A stretch of DNA of 34,228 nt, from assembly GCA_022843445.1 (NCBI GenBank), contig JALHNS010000022.1, forward strand, positions 1-34,228, read 5' to 3'. Made by a program: the position numbers and the translations under genes. The notes below the pieces were generated by a model. That model was not told the origin of the DNA and made no database searches. It saw only the letters and a program-made list of their open reading frames with translations. This DNA is from Gemmata sp. Lineage in GTDB: Bacteria > Planctomycetota > Planctomycetia > Gemmatales > Gemmataceae. Positions 23,957 to 30,792 of this stretch are shown here, one piece after another. Numbering within the stretch: position 1 is the first letter of the stretch; every line of letters begins with the position of its first letter.

Positions 23957-24793
23957 ATGCCGCACGTTCACTCCACGGCCGTGATTTCGCCCGAAGCCCG
24001 GCTCGCGCCGGACGTAACCGTCGGTCCCTTCGCGGTGCTCGAAGGGGCGGTGACGGTCGGCCCCGGCACCACGATCGCGGCCCGCGCGCACCTGATCGGG
24101 CCGCTCACGCTCGGCGCGAATAATCGGATTCACAGCGGCGCGGTCCTCGGCGGCGATCCGCAGCACCTCGGTTACAAGGGCGAGCCGACGACCGTCGAGA
24201 TCGGCGACGGGAACACCTTCCGCGAACACGTCACCGTGCACCGCGGCATGCCGGTCGGCGTCGGGCCGGGCACCGGCACCACGAAGATCGGCGACCGGTG
24301 CCTGTTCATGGCCGGCGCGCACATCGCCCACGATTGCGTGGTGGGCAGCGACGTGATTCTCGCCAACGGCGCGCTTCTCGGCGGGCACGTCGTGGTGGGC
24401 GACCGCGCGCTCATCAGCGGCAACTCGGCCGTTCACCAGTTCTGCCGCGTCGGGCGGCTCGCGCTGCTCAGCGGCACCTCCGCCAGCACGAAAGACATCC
24501 CGCCGTTCTGGGTGATGCAGAACGTGAACCACGTGCGCGGGTTGAACCTCGTGGGCATGAAGCGCGCCGGGATCGCTCCGGCCGAGCGCGTGGCGATCCG
24601 CGCCGCGTTCAAGATCATTTACCTGACTCGGCCGGCGCTGCTGCTCTCGGCGGCGGTGGACCGCATCGAAGCCGAGTTGGGCCACTTCCCGGCGATCCGA
24701 GAGTTGGTGGAGTTCGTCCGCACCTCGAAGCGCGGCGTCGCGGGCGCGCACCGCTACGTGGCCGGCGACGACGGCGATTCGCTCGCGGCCTAG
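23957..24793 (+). CDS. lpxA: Acyl-ACP--UDP-N-acetylglucosamine O-acyltransferase
   Basis: A 278-residue LpxA, which transfers a 3-hydroxyacyl chain to the 3-OH of UDP-GlcNAc in the first step of lipid A synthesis. The protein starts with hexapeptide-repeat left-handed beta-helix turns (STAVISPEARLAPDVTVGPFAVLEGAVTVGPGTTI...). It includes the conserved VEIGDGNTFREHVTVHRG and MAGAHIAHDCVVG, where His125 matches the catalytic His125 of E. coli LpxA in position. SAVHQFCRVGRLALLSG, and the C-terminal helical domain with NHVRGLNLVGMKRAGI and YRTS-like region EFVRTSKRGVAGAH, follow. Length fits. Planctomycetes do make lipid A. No lpxB, lpxD or fabZ adjoins it here. Confidence 0.95.
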   Translation: MPHVHSTAVISPEARLAPDVTVGPFAVLEGAVTVGPGTTIAARAHLIGPLTLGANNRIHSGAVLGGDPQHLGYKGEPTTVEIGDGNTFREHVTVHRGMPVGVGPGTGTTKIGDRCLFMAGAHIAHDCVVGSDVILANGALLGGHVVVGDRALISGNSAVHQFCRVGRLALLSGTSASTKDIPPFWVMQNVNHVRGLNLVGMKRAGIAPAERVAIRAAFKIIYLTRPALLLSAAVDRIEAELGHFPAIRELVEFVRTSKRGVAGAHRYVAGDDGDSLAA

Positions 24794-24930
24794 TGCGGCC
24801 CTCCGGTTCGTTCACGTCGCCCCGTCGGCGCGGCGAACGGGGTTCCGTCGCGCTCCCGTCTCCGGTCCGGCCGTACCGAAAAGTCCGTGAAGGTGGCGCG
24901 AATCTCGGTCCGAATGTGGCCCGCGGCCAC

Positions 24931-24960
24931 TTGCGAAGGGCAAAAACTTCGCGTTATGAT
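24931..24960 (+). promoter_or_regulatory. Promoter for the HNH gene, with long leader
   Basis: TTGCGA (24931-24936) and TATGAT (24955-24960) are 18 bases apart. A start near 24967 would leave about a 105-base untranslated leader before the ATG at 25071. The rest of the 277-base gap 24794-25070 shows no gene. Confidence 0.55.
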
Positions 24961-25070
24961 TGCGTTGTGATCGAACCTGCTGTCACTTCCGCGCCTCTCC
25001 TTTCGACGAGCGAACCGTTCGGCACCCCGCCGGACGGGCGACACTCCCCATTGAGAAAGGCCGCACCGCT

Positions 25071-25706
25071 ATGACCGCCGGCTGCCACTCGGCGCTCGAG
25101 TCGAGCGTCTTGGTTCTCAACAAGACGTTCGTCGCCGTCCACGTGATTTCCGTGCGCCGGGCGTTCTGCCTGTTGTGCAAGGACCTCGCGGAAGTTGTGA
25201 GCCAAGAGGACGGGCAGTTCGCCACCTACGACTTCGCGTCGTGGGCCGAACTGAGCGCGTTCCGGGCCGCGCACTTCCGCCAAGAGGACGACGATTGGGT
25301 GCGCACTCCCACGTCGGAAATCTTGTCGCCGCGGGTGATCCGCTTGTTGAGCTACGACAAGTTGCCGAAGCAGACCGTGAAGTTCAACCGGCGCAACATC
25401 TTCGCCCGCGACCACAACCAGTGCCAGTACTGCGGGAAGCGGTTCCCGACCACGGAACTGTCGCTGGACCACGTGATCCCACGGAGCCAAGGCGGCGGCA
25501 CCACGTGGGACAACATCGTGTGCGCGTGCGTCGATTGCAACGTGCGCAAGGGCGGGCGCACCCCGCGGCAGGCGAACATGACGCTGATCCGCAAGCCGGA
25601 GAAGCCGAAGCGCAGCCCGCTGCTGAACATGAAGCTGTCGCAGAAGAAGTACCAGTCGTGGCAGTCGTTCATCGACAACGCCTACTGGAACGTCGAACTG
25701 AAGTGA
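25071..25706 (+). CDS. Stand-alone HNH endonuclease-fold protein
   Basis: A 211-residue protein. The N-terminal half is VLVLNKTFVAVHVISVRRAFCLLCKDLAEVV, a signature of a widespread bacterial family of stand-alone HNH proteins whose role is not settled. The C-terminal HNH core has CQYCGKRF (residues 119-126, first Cys pair), LSLDHVIPRSQGGGTTWDNIVCAC (Asp-His of the HNH and Asn), and CVDCNVRKGGRTP (second Cys pair), as expected for a zinc-stabilised beta-beta-alpha-metal fold. The end contains NMTLIRKPEKPKRSPLLN. GAGAAAGG lies 11-18 bases before the ATG at 25071. It stands alone, not beside a restriction or CRISPR gene. Confidence 0.9.
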   Translation: MTAGCHSALESSVLVLNKTFVAVHVISVRRAFCLLCKDLAEVVSQEDGQFATYDFASWAELSAFRAAHFRQEDDDWVRTPTSEILSPRVIRLLSYDKLPKQTVKFNRRNIFARDHNQCQYCGKRFPTTELSLDHVIPRSQGGGTTWDNIVCACVDCNVRKGGRTPRQANMTLIRKPEKPKRSPLLNMKLSQKKYQSWQSFIDNAYWNVELK

Positions 25707-25730
25707 GCCTTGCCCTGAAGTGACATTCCC

Positions 25731-25768
25731 GCGGCCCGCCGGCTCCAACCGGCGGGCCGCTTTCGTTT
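25731..25768 (+). terminator. Rho-independent terminator after the HNH gene
   Basis: A perfect 12-bp stem GCGGCCCGCCGG/CCGGCGGGCCGC (25731-25742 and 25749-25760) with loop CTCCAA is followed by TTTCGTTT. It lies 25 bases after the stop and about 50 bases before the nusB ATG, separating the two transcription units. Confidence 0.85.
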
Positions 25769-25819
25769 CGCGCCCTAAACTGATTGTGCCCGTACTCGCC
25801 TTCTCCGACGCGAAACCCT

Positions 25820-26263
25820 ATGGCCCGTCGTTCCCGCGCCCGCGAGGTCGCGCTCCAACTGCTGTTCCAGTGGGACCAGAACCCCAACCCGGTTCCGCGC
25901 CCCGCGGCCGAGCGGTTCGCGCGTGAGCGCCTGCTCGCGGACGCCGACATGGTCGCCTACTGCCTCGCGCTGTTCGACGGCGTGGTCGCGCGCCGCGCCG
26001 AAATCGACCCGCTCCTCACCGGGGCCGCGACCAACTGGCGGCTCTCGCGGATGATGCCAGTGGACCGCAACGTGCTGCGCCTCGGGGCCTACGAACTGTC
26101 CTTCGACCCGAACCCGCAGCCGCTGGAAGTGGTCATCAACGAGGCGATCGAGTTGTCGCGCCGCTACGGGTCCGCAGAGTCGCCGGCGTTCGTGAACGGT
26201 GTACTGGACCGCATCGCCAAGTCGCGCCCGGCCGCGCCGAAAGCCGAACCCGCGCCCGCGTGA
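25820..26263 (+). CDS. nusB: Transcription antitermination factor NusB
   Basis: A 147-residue all-helical RNA-binding protein. It binds boxA with ribosomal protein S10 in the rRNA antitermination complex. Signatures: MARRSRAREVALQLLFQWDQN at the N-terminus, the Arg-rich helix 1 motif, and ADMVAYCLALFDGVVARRAEIDPLLTGAATNWRLSRMMPVDRNVLRLGAYELSF, in which W-x-x-x-R-x-x-x-x-D-R-x-x-L-R is diagnostic. PQPLEVVINEAIELSRRYGSAESPAFVNGVLDRI completes it. The ATG at 25820 has no good ribosome site. The stop overlaps the next start (GTGA), so the PHP gene is translationally coupled. Confidence 0.95.
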   Translation: MARRSRAREVALQLLFQWDQNPNPVPRPAAERFARERLLADADMVAYCLALFDGVVARRAEIDPLLTGAATNWRLSRMMPVDRNVLRLGAYELSFDPNPQPLEVVINEAIELSRRYGSAESPAFVNGVLDRIAKSRPAAPKAEPAPA

Positions 26264-27156
26264 CCTTCGTGCCGAAGCGCTCCCCGTTTACGCGGTTGTG
26301 TGGCACCCTCGCGGCGCTCGGTCCGCCGCCGCGCGCCGACCTGCACACGCACTCCACCGCGAGCGACGGCGCGTTCACCCCATCGCAAGTCGTCGCGCGG
26401 GCGCGCGCCGCGCGGCTCTGCGCGGTGGCGCTGACCGATCACGACACGCTCGCGGGCGTGCCGGAAGCGCGCGAGGCGGCGCGCGGTTCCGGCGTCGAGG
26501 TGGTGCCCGCGGTCGAAATCAGCACCGCGTTCGCCGGCCGCGAGTTCCACCTGCTCGGCTACTTCGTGCGCGACGACCACGACGAGCTGAACGCCGCGCT
26601 CGCGCGGCTGTGCGCCGCGCGCCGCGAGCGCTACTATTCGTTCGTGTCGGTCCTGCGCGCCCGCGGGTTGGTGCTCCCCGCGGATCGCGCCGAACTCGTC
26701 GAGCGCGGGACGCACAGCGCCGGGCGGCGGCACGTCGCGGCGCTGCTGGTCGCGTGCGGACACGCCGCAACCGTTCACGAAGCGTTTCGCCGGTTCGTCG
26801 GGCCGGCACGTGCGGGCGCGCAACCGAAAGAACTGCTCCCGATCGCCGAAGCGATACGACTGGTGCGGGCCGCGGGCGGGGTGGCGGCACTCGCCCACCC
26901 GCCGGACGACCTGTCCGACGCGCACCTCGGCGAACTGGTGGCGGCGGGCCTCGGCGGGCTGGAAGCCGCGTACCGGTGGCCGAAATCGTCTCTGGCTTCG
27001 CGCTGGCGCGCGACCGCGGCGCGGTTCGGCCTCGCGGTGAGCGGCGGGAGCGACTGCCACGGCCCGGTACCCGCCGCGCACGGCATCGGTTCGCACTGTG
27101 TCAGTGCCGACGAATTGGCGGCGCTCCGCGACCGTGCCGGTTGCGTGGTCCGCTGA
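26260..27156 (+). CDS. PHP-domain metal-dependent phosphoesterase
   Basis: A 298-residue PHP-superfamily protein. Metal-binding signatures: ADLHTHSTASDG (residues 26-37; His29, His31, Asp36), VALTDHDTLAGV (Asp-His-Asp), VPAVEISTAF (Glu), GREFHLLGYFV (His), ALAHPP (His), and SGGSDCHGP (Asp-x-His). It resembles the family of TrpH/RNase AM nucleotidyl and 5'-phosphate exonucleases, which act on 3',5'-bisphosphates or short RNA 5' ends. GTG start at 26260 overlaps the nusB stop by 4 bases, so expression is coupled to nusB. An RNA-processing role beside nusB is attractive but is only inference. Confidence 0.88.
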   Translation: MTFVPKRSPFTRLCGTLAALGPPPRADLHTHSTASDGAFTPSQVVARARAARLCAVALTDHDTLAGVPEAREAARGSGVEVVPAVEISTAFAGREFHLLGYFVRDDHDELNAALARLCAARRERYYSFVSVLRARGLVLPADRAELVERGTHSAGRRHVAALLVACGHAATVHEAFRRFVGPARAGAQPKELLPIAEAIRLVRAAGGVAALAHPPDDLSDAHLGELVAAGLGGLEAAYRWPKSSLASRWRATAARFGLAVSGGSDCHGPVPAAHGIGSHCVSADELAALRDRAGCVVR

Positions 27157-27324
27157 ACCGGGCGCGGTTGTGCGCGTCTTGCGTGCGAACGGCGCGCGGG
27201 CCGCGGTGCGAACGCGGCGTTTTCGCTGGCGTGCCGGCCGTTCGCGGGGCAGGCTGTGAGTGCCCGCGACACGGACGAGGACGGGCCTCGACCCTTGGCG
27301 GGCGCACCGCACGGACTCGCGCCG

Positions 27325-27906
27325 ATGATTCGCACCTCGCTCGCCGCCGCACTGGCGGTGCCAATTCTGCTCGCCGTTCCGATCAGTTCCGCCTCGGCGA
27401 ACCCGCCGGTCGCTAAGAACTTCGGGTGCGGCGGCTACTGCTTCAAGCTGTTCCCGCACTTGCACCAGCACGGGCCGCTGTTCAACTACGGCCCGTACTA
27501 CGGCTACTACCCGTTCGCGCCGTACGGCCCGTGGGACGCGTACCTGCGGTACGACCCGAACTTCTACGGCGACGCGGGCGCGCGGGCCGGCGGGAACTAC
27601 TACGGCAAGAACCCGTACCTGTTCAACGGGCACGGCCTCGGCGGGCGCGCCGGTTGTACGTCGTGCGGGTTCTGGCACGCGTCGTGGAACTTCGGCGGCT
27701 GGTTCCGCGGTCACCAGTGGCTGCACGGCGGGTTCGGGTGCAAGTCCTGCGGCGGTTCGCCCGCGGCGGGCGGTTGCAACGGCTGCGGCTCCGCGCCCGC
27801 GGCGCACGCGGACCCGATTAAGCGGTGCAACGGGATCGGCGATCCCGCGCAATCGGCGGTGTTCTACGCAACGGTTCCCGCGCTGAACCCGCTCGCGGGC
27901 AAGTGA
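27325..27906 (+). CDS. Secreted Tyr/Gly/Cys-rich protein
   Basis: A 193-residue protein with a signal peptide (MIRTSLAAALAVPILLAVPISSASA). The mature part is Tyr-, Phe- and Gly-rich (LFNYGPYYGYYPFAPYGPWDAYLRYDPNFYG) followed by Cys-Gly motifs GCTSCGF, GCKSCGGS and GCNGCGS and a final PIKRCNGIGDPAQSAVFYATVPALNP. The composition suggests a small structural envelope or spore-coat-like protein with disulfide or metal potential, typical of Gemmataceae. I recognise no named domain. A shorter upstream in-frame reading to 27256 has no signal, so ATG 27325 is preferred. Its neighbour at 28008 is of similar style. Confidence 0.85.
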   Translation: MIRTSLAAALAVPILLAVPISSASANPPVAKNFGCGGYCFKLFPHLHQHGPLFNYGPYYGYYPFAPYGPWDAYLRYDPNFYGDAGARAGGNYYGKNPYLFNGHGLGGRAGCTSCGFWHASWNFGGWFRGHQWLHGGFGCKSCGGSPAAGGCNGCGSAPAAHADPIKRCNGIGDPAQSAVFYATVPALNPLAGK

Positions 27907-28007
27907 GTGTCGTTCGGTTCGCTCGGTGCGGCTCACCCGGAGGAGCATCGAGACCCCGCGCCCGCGTTCGTTCGCGGGCGCACACCCCAAGGAAGAGGTT
28001 CACCGAG

Positions 28008-28397
28008 ATGAAGTACGTTCGCGCGCTCGCCGCGGTCGCGGCGCTGGTAGCCGGCTCCGACTTCGCGTCGGCCGGCGATAAGGGGTGCAGCTCGTGCGGC
28101 TCCAGCAAGCTGGGGCTGTTCAGCGGCATCCGCAGCCACTCGGTGCCGCCGCCGAGCACGCTGTTCAACGGCCTCGGCAACCACCACCAGAAGTTGCCCG
28201 CGTTCCAAGCGGCCCCGTGGTACATGTACTGGCCGTACGACGGCCACTTCCTCACCCCGGCCCCGATCAACGGCGCGTTCTACGGCCCGCCGCTCACGGG
28301 CAACTTCCCTGTGAACCCGTACTTCCCGCACGCGGGCGGCGCGCCCGGCTTCGGCCCCGGGCCGATGCCCCCGGTCCCGATGCCGGGCGGGCGCTAG
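28008..28397 (+). CDS. Secreted small Cys/Pro-rich protein
   Basis: A 129-residue protein with a signal peptide (MKYVRALAAVAALVAGSDFASA), a short GCSSCGSSK motif at the new N-terminus, and a Pro/Tyr/Phe-rich tail (PAFQAAPWYMYWPYDGHFLTPAPINGAFYGPPLTG...). It ends in a Gly/Pro/Met stretch (GFGPGPMPPVPMPGGR). GGAAGAGG at 27991-27998 sets the ATG. The stop TAG (28395-28397) is at the very first bases of an inverted-repeat element. It looks related in style to the protein at 27325, which it follows by 101 bases; co-expression is plausible. Function unknown. Confidence 0.82.
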   Translation: MKYVRALAAVAALVAGSDFASAGDKGCSSCGSSKLGLFSGIRSHSVPPPSTLFNGLGNHHQKLPAFQAAPWYMYWPYDGHFLTPAPINGAFYGPPLTGNFPVNPYFPHAGGAPGFGPGPMPPVPMPGGR

Positions 28398-28520
28398 AGC
28401 GGTTCTCGTTTGGGTGTAGCGACTGCGACGCGGAGCGTCGCACCACAATAGTGGCACGACGCTCGAAGTCGTTTGTGCCGACACGACACGAACCGCTCCG
28501 AACGATCGAGAACCGCTCTA
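28395..28520. repeat. 126-bp inverted-repeat element with 14-bp perfect ends
   Basis: Ends TAGAGCGGTTCTCG (28395-28408) and CGAGAACCGCTCTA (28507-28520) are perfect inverted repeats. An internal arm CGACGCGGAGCGTCGCACCAC (28426 on) is nearly the same as the arms of the 103-bp repeats at 16241 and 22251. TA at both ends is compatible with a TA target. The left TAG is also the stop codon of the gene at 28008. No ORF. Confidence 0.65.
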
Positions 28521-28576
28521 ACGGCGCGCTCACTCGAAGGCCGCGGGCGAATCTCGCGGCCTTCTTGCGTTGCTCC

Positions 28577-29740
28577 TTACGCCGCGCGCCGCACCGTCTG
28601 GCGCAGGTAGCCGGCGCACACGTCGATCACCCGAGCTTGCTGCTCTTCAGTGATTTCGGGGAACATCGGCAGCGCGAGCACGCTCAATGCGGCTTCCTCG
28701 CTGGTCGGGAAGTCGCCGGTGCGGTAGCCGAGGAACTGGAAGCACTCCTGCTGGTGCAGGCTCAGCGGGTAGTACACTTCCACGCCCACGCCGCTGTCCT
28801 TCATGTATTTCACAAGCGCGTCGCGGTGCTGGTGCGGCACCCGCACCACGTACTGGTTGAACGTGTGCCGGCGGTCCGGCTTGGCGAACGGTCGGCGCAG
28901 GAACCCGTGCAGCGCTTGCCCTTCGATGAGCGCGTCGTAGCGCTCCGCGGCCTTTTCGCGCCCGTCCAGCCACGCAGCCACGTGCGGCAGTTTCACGCGC
29001 AACACCGCGGCGTGAACCGCGTCCAACCGCATGTTGTAGCCGATGTACTTGTGGTAATACTTCACCTCCGAACCGTGGACGCGAAGCGCCCGCAGCTTTT
29101 TGTCCACGTCCGGGCTGTTGGTGGTCACGAGGCCCGCGTCGCCGAGCGCGCCGAGGTTCTTCGTGGGGTAGAAGCTGAGGCACCCCGCGACGCCGAGTGC
29201 GCCGCACCGCTTACCCTTGTATTCGCTGCCGAACGATTGCGCCGCGTCTTCGACGACGTACAGGCTGTGCTCTTCGGCGATGTCCCAGATGGCGTCCATA
29301 TCGCAGCACTGGCCGAACAGGTGAACGGGCACGATCGCGCGCGTCTTCGGCGTGATCTTGGCCTCGATCTGGTTCGGGTCGATGTTGAAGGTGAGCGGGT
29401 CGATGTCCACGAACACCGGGGTGGCCCCGATGCGGCAGACGGCGCTGGCGGTGGCGAAGAACGTGAACGGCGGGATGATCACCTCGTCGCCGGGGCCGAT
29501 CCCCAGCGCGCGCAGGGCGAGCACGAGCGCGTCGGTGCCCGAGCCGCAGCCGACGCCGAACTGCGCGCCGCAGAACTCCGCCGTTTCCTTCTCGAACGCG
29601 GCCACTTCCGGCCCCAGAATGGCCTGCCCGGAGCCGAGCACGCGCAGCACCGCGGCGTCGATTTCGGACTTCAGCGCCCGGTACTGTGCCTGAATGTCGC
29701 ACAGCGGAACGGGCGCGGGGGCCGCGGGTGTGGGTTTCAC
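28577..29740 (-). CDS. DegT/DnrJ/EryC1/StrS-family nucleotide-sugar aminotransferase
   Basis: A 387-residue PLP-dependent aminotransferase of the WecE/ArnB/WbpE group, which transfers an amino group from Glu to a nucleotide-linked keto-sugar in polysaccharide precursor pathways. Signatures: LCDIQAQYRALKSEIDAAVLRVL, CGSGTDALVLALRALGIGPGDEVIIPPFTFFATASAV, IVPVHLFGQCCDMDAIWDIAEEHSLYVVEDAAQSFGSEYKG and SFYPTKNLGALGDAG with the PLP-binding Lys194. GTG start at 29740 is preceded by GGAGG at 8 bases. It is divergent from a GT2 gene at 29857, pointing to a shared role in surface polysaccharide or glycolipid assembly (inference). Confidence 0.93.
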   Translation of the reverse strand: MKPTPAAPAPVPLCDIQAQYRALKSEIDAAVLRVLGSGQAILGPEVAAFEKETAEFCGAQFGVGCGSGTDALVLALRALGIGPGDEVIIPPFTFFATASAVCRIGATPVFVDIDPLTFNIDPNQIEAKITPKTRAIVPVHLFGQCCDMDAIWDIAEEHSLYVVEDAAQSFGSEYKGKRCGALGVAGCLSFYPTKNLGALGDAGLVTTNSPDVDKKLRALRVHGSEVKYYHKYIGYNMRLDAVHAAVLRVKLPHVAAWLDGREKAAERYDALIEGQALHGFLRRPFAKPDRRHTFNQYVVRVPHQHRDALVKYMKDSGVGVEVYYPLSLHQQECFQFLGYRTGDFPTSEEAALSVLALPMFPEITEEQQARVIDVCAGYLRQTVRRAA

Positions 29741-29774
29741 GAAAACCGCCTCCGTGCGGTCGGGTCGATCGGGG

Positions 29775-29804
29775 TTGATTGCGAACGCGTGCTATCCCTA
29801 TCGT
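29775..29804 (+). promoter_or_regulatory. Possible promoter for the GT2 gene
   Basis: TTGATT (29775-29780) and TATCGT (29799-29804) are 18 bases apart and lie 50 bases before the ATG at 29857, in the divergent gap 29741-29856. Weak match; sequence only. Confidence 0.35.
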
Positions 29805-29856
29805 TACGGGGGCGAATCTGTCAACCCGGCTTCGCCCACCTACGGAGACTCACGGC

Positions 29857-30732
29857 ATGACGCTGGCCCCGGACCAACAGCCCGCGACCCCGCCCGACGA
29901 CCTCGGGCCGCTGCTTCAGCCCGTCCTCGACCGGATCGCGGCCGACCCGAACGCCCGCGTCGACATTCTCCACAAGCTCCTCGGCCCGTCGGCGTGCCGC
30001 GAGATCGGCATCTACCCGATTCCGCCGGGCTTCAAGCTCTCGGTGGTGATCCCGGTGTTCAACGAGGAGCGCTGGGTCGCGGAGCTGGTGCGCCGCGTGC
30101 AAGCGGTCGAAATCCCCAAAGAGCTGATTCTGGTCAACGACAAATCGACCGACGGCACGCCCGCGATTCTGGACCAGCTCCAGAAGCAGTACGACAACGT
30201 CCGCGTGTTCCACCAGCCCGTGAACATGGGGAAGGGCGCGGCCCTGCGCGAGGGGTTCAAGCACTGCACCGGCGACTTGGTGATCGTGCAAGACGCCGAC
30301 TGGGAGTACGACCCGGCGGAGTACCCGAAGCTGATTCAGCCGATCCTCGACGGCCGGGCCGACGTGGTGATCGGGTCGCGGTTCATCGGCGAGAGCCACC
30401 GCGTGCTGTACTACTGGCACTCGGTCGCCAACAAGATGCTCACGATGCTGTCCAACTGGTTCACGAACCTGAACCTCACGGACATGGAGACGTGTTACAA
30501 GGTGTTCAAGCGCGAGGTGATTCAGAGCATCACCCTGAAGAGCAACCGCTTCGGGTTTGAACCGGAGGTCACGGCGAAGATCGCACGGAAGCGCAAGGGT
30601 CAGCCGCCGTGGCGCATCTTCGAGGTGCCGATCAGCTACTCGGGCCGCACTTACGAGGAGGGCAAGAAGATCCGCTTCAAAGACGCCGTGCAAGCCCTGT
30701 ACTGCATCGTGCGGTATTGGCTGAAGGACTGA
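29857..30732 (+). CDS. GT2 glycosyltransferase (polyprenyl-phosphate sugar synthase-like)
   Basis: A 291-residue family 2 glycosyltransferase. An N-terminal helical leader (about residues 1-58, absent from minimal DPM1-like enzymes) precedes the catalytic domain: LSVVIPVFNEERWVAELVRRVQ, LILVNDKSTDGTPAIL, NMGKGAALREGFKHCTGDLVIVQDADWEYDP (Asp-Ala-Asp metal motif), ADVVIGSRFIGE, and TDMETCYKVFKREVI (acceptor-side acidic motif). A basic, partly hydrophobic C-terminus lacks two transmembrane helices. Members of this group make polyprenyl-phosphate-linked mannose or glucose. A supply of lipid-linked sugar to the PMT-like enzyme at 7370 is possible but unproven. ATG 29857 follows CGGAGA. Confidence 0.92.
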   Translation: MTLAPDQQPATPPDDLGPLLQPVLDRIAADPNARVDILHKLLGPSACREIGIYPIPPGFKLSVVIPVFNEERWVAELVRRVQAVEIPKELILVNDKSTDGTPAILDQLQKQYDNVRVFHQPVNMGKGAALREGFKHCTGDLVIVQDADWEYDPAEYPKLIQPILDGRADVVIGSRFIGESHRVLYYWHSVANKMLTMLSNWFTNLNLTDMETCYKVFKREVIQSITLKSNRFGFEPEVTAKIARKRKGQPPWRIFEVPISYSGRTYEEGKKIRFKDAVQALYCIVRYWLKD

Positions 30733-30741
30733 GGCGCGGTC

Positions 30742-30792
30742 CGCCCCGCGGGGCCGGTCGCGCACGGTTGGCGCGACCGGCCCCGCGGGGCG
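30742..30792. terminator. Perfect 22-bp hairpin between convergent genes
   Basis: Arms 30742-30763 and 30771-30792 are exact reverse complements (22 bp, mostly G-C) around a 7-base loop. The hairpin lies between the GT2 stop (30732) and the M16 peptidase stop (30793), where it can terminate both. No T-tract flanks it. Confidence 0.75.

Noticed and set aside
23954-24793. lpxA-like hexapeptide gene as a generic sugar acetyltransferase
   Set aside because: Length, His122/His125 context, the NH-x-x-R-G-L-N-L-V-G segment and the C-terminal helical domain all specify LpxA.
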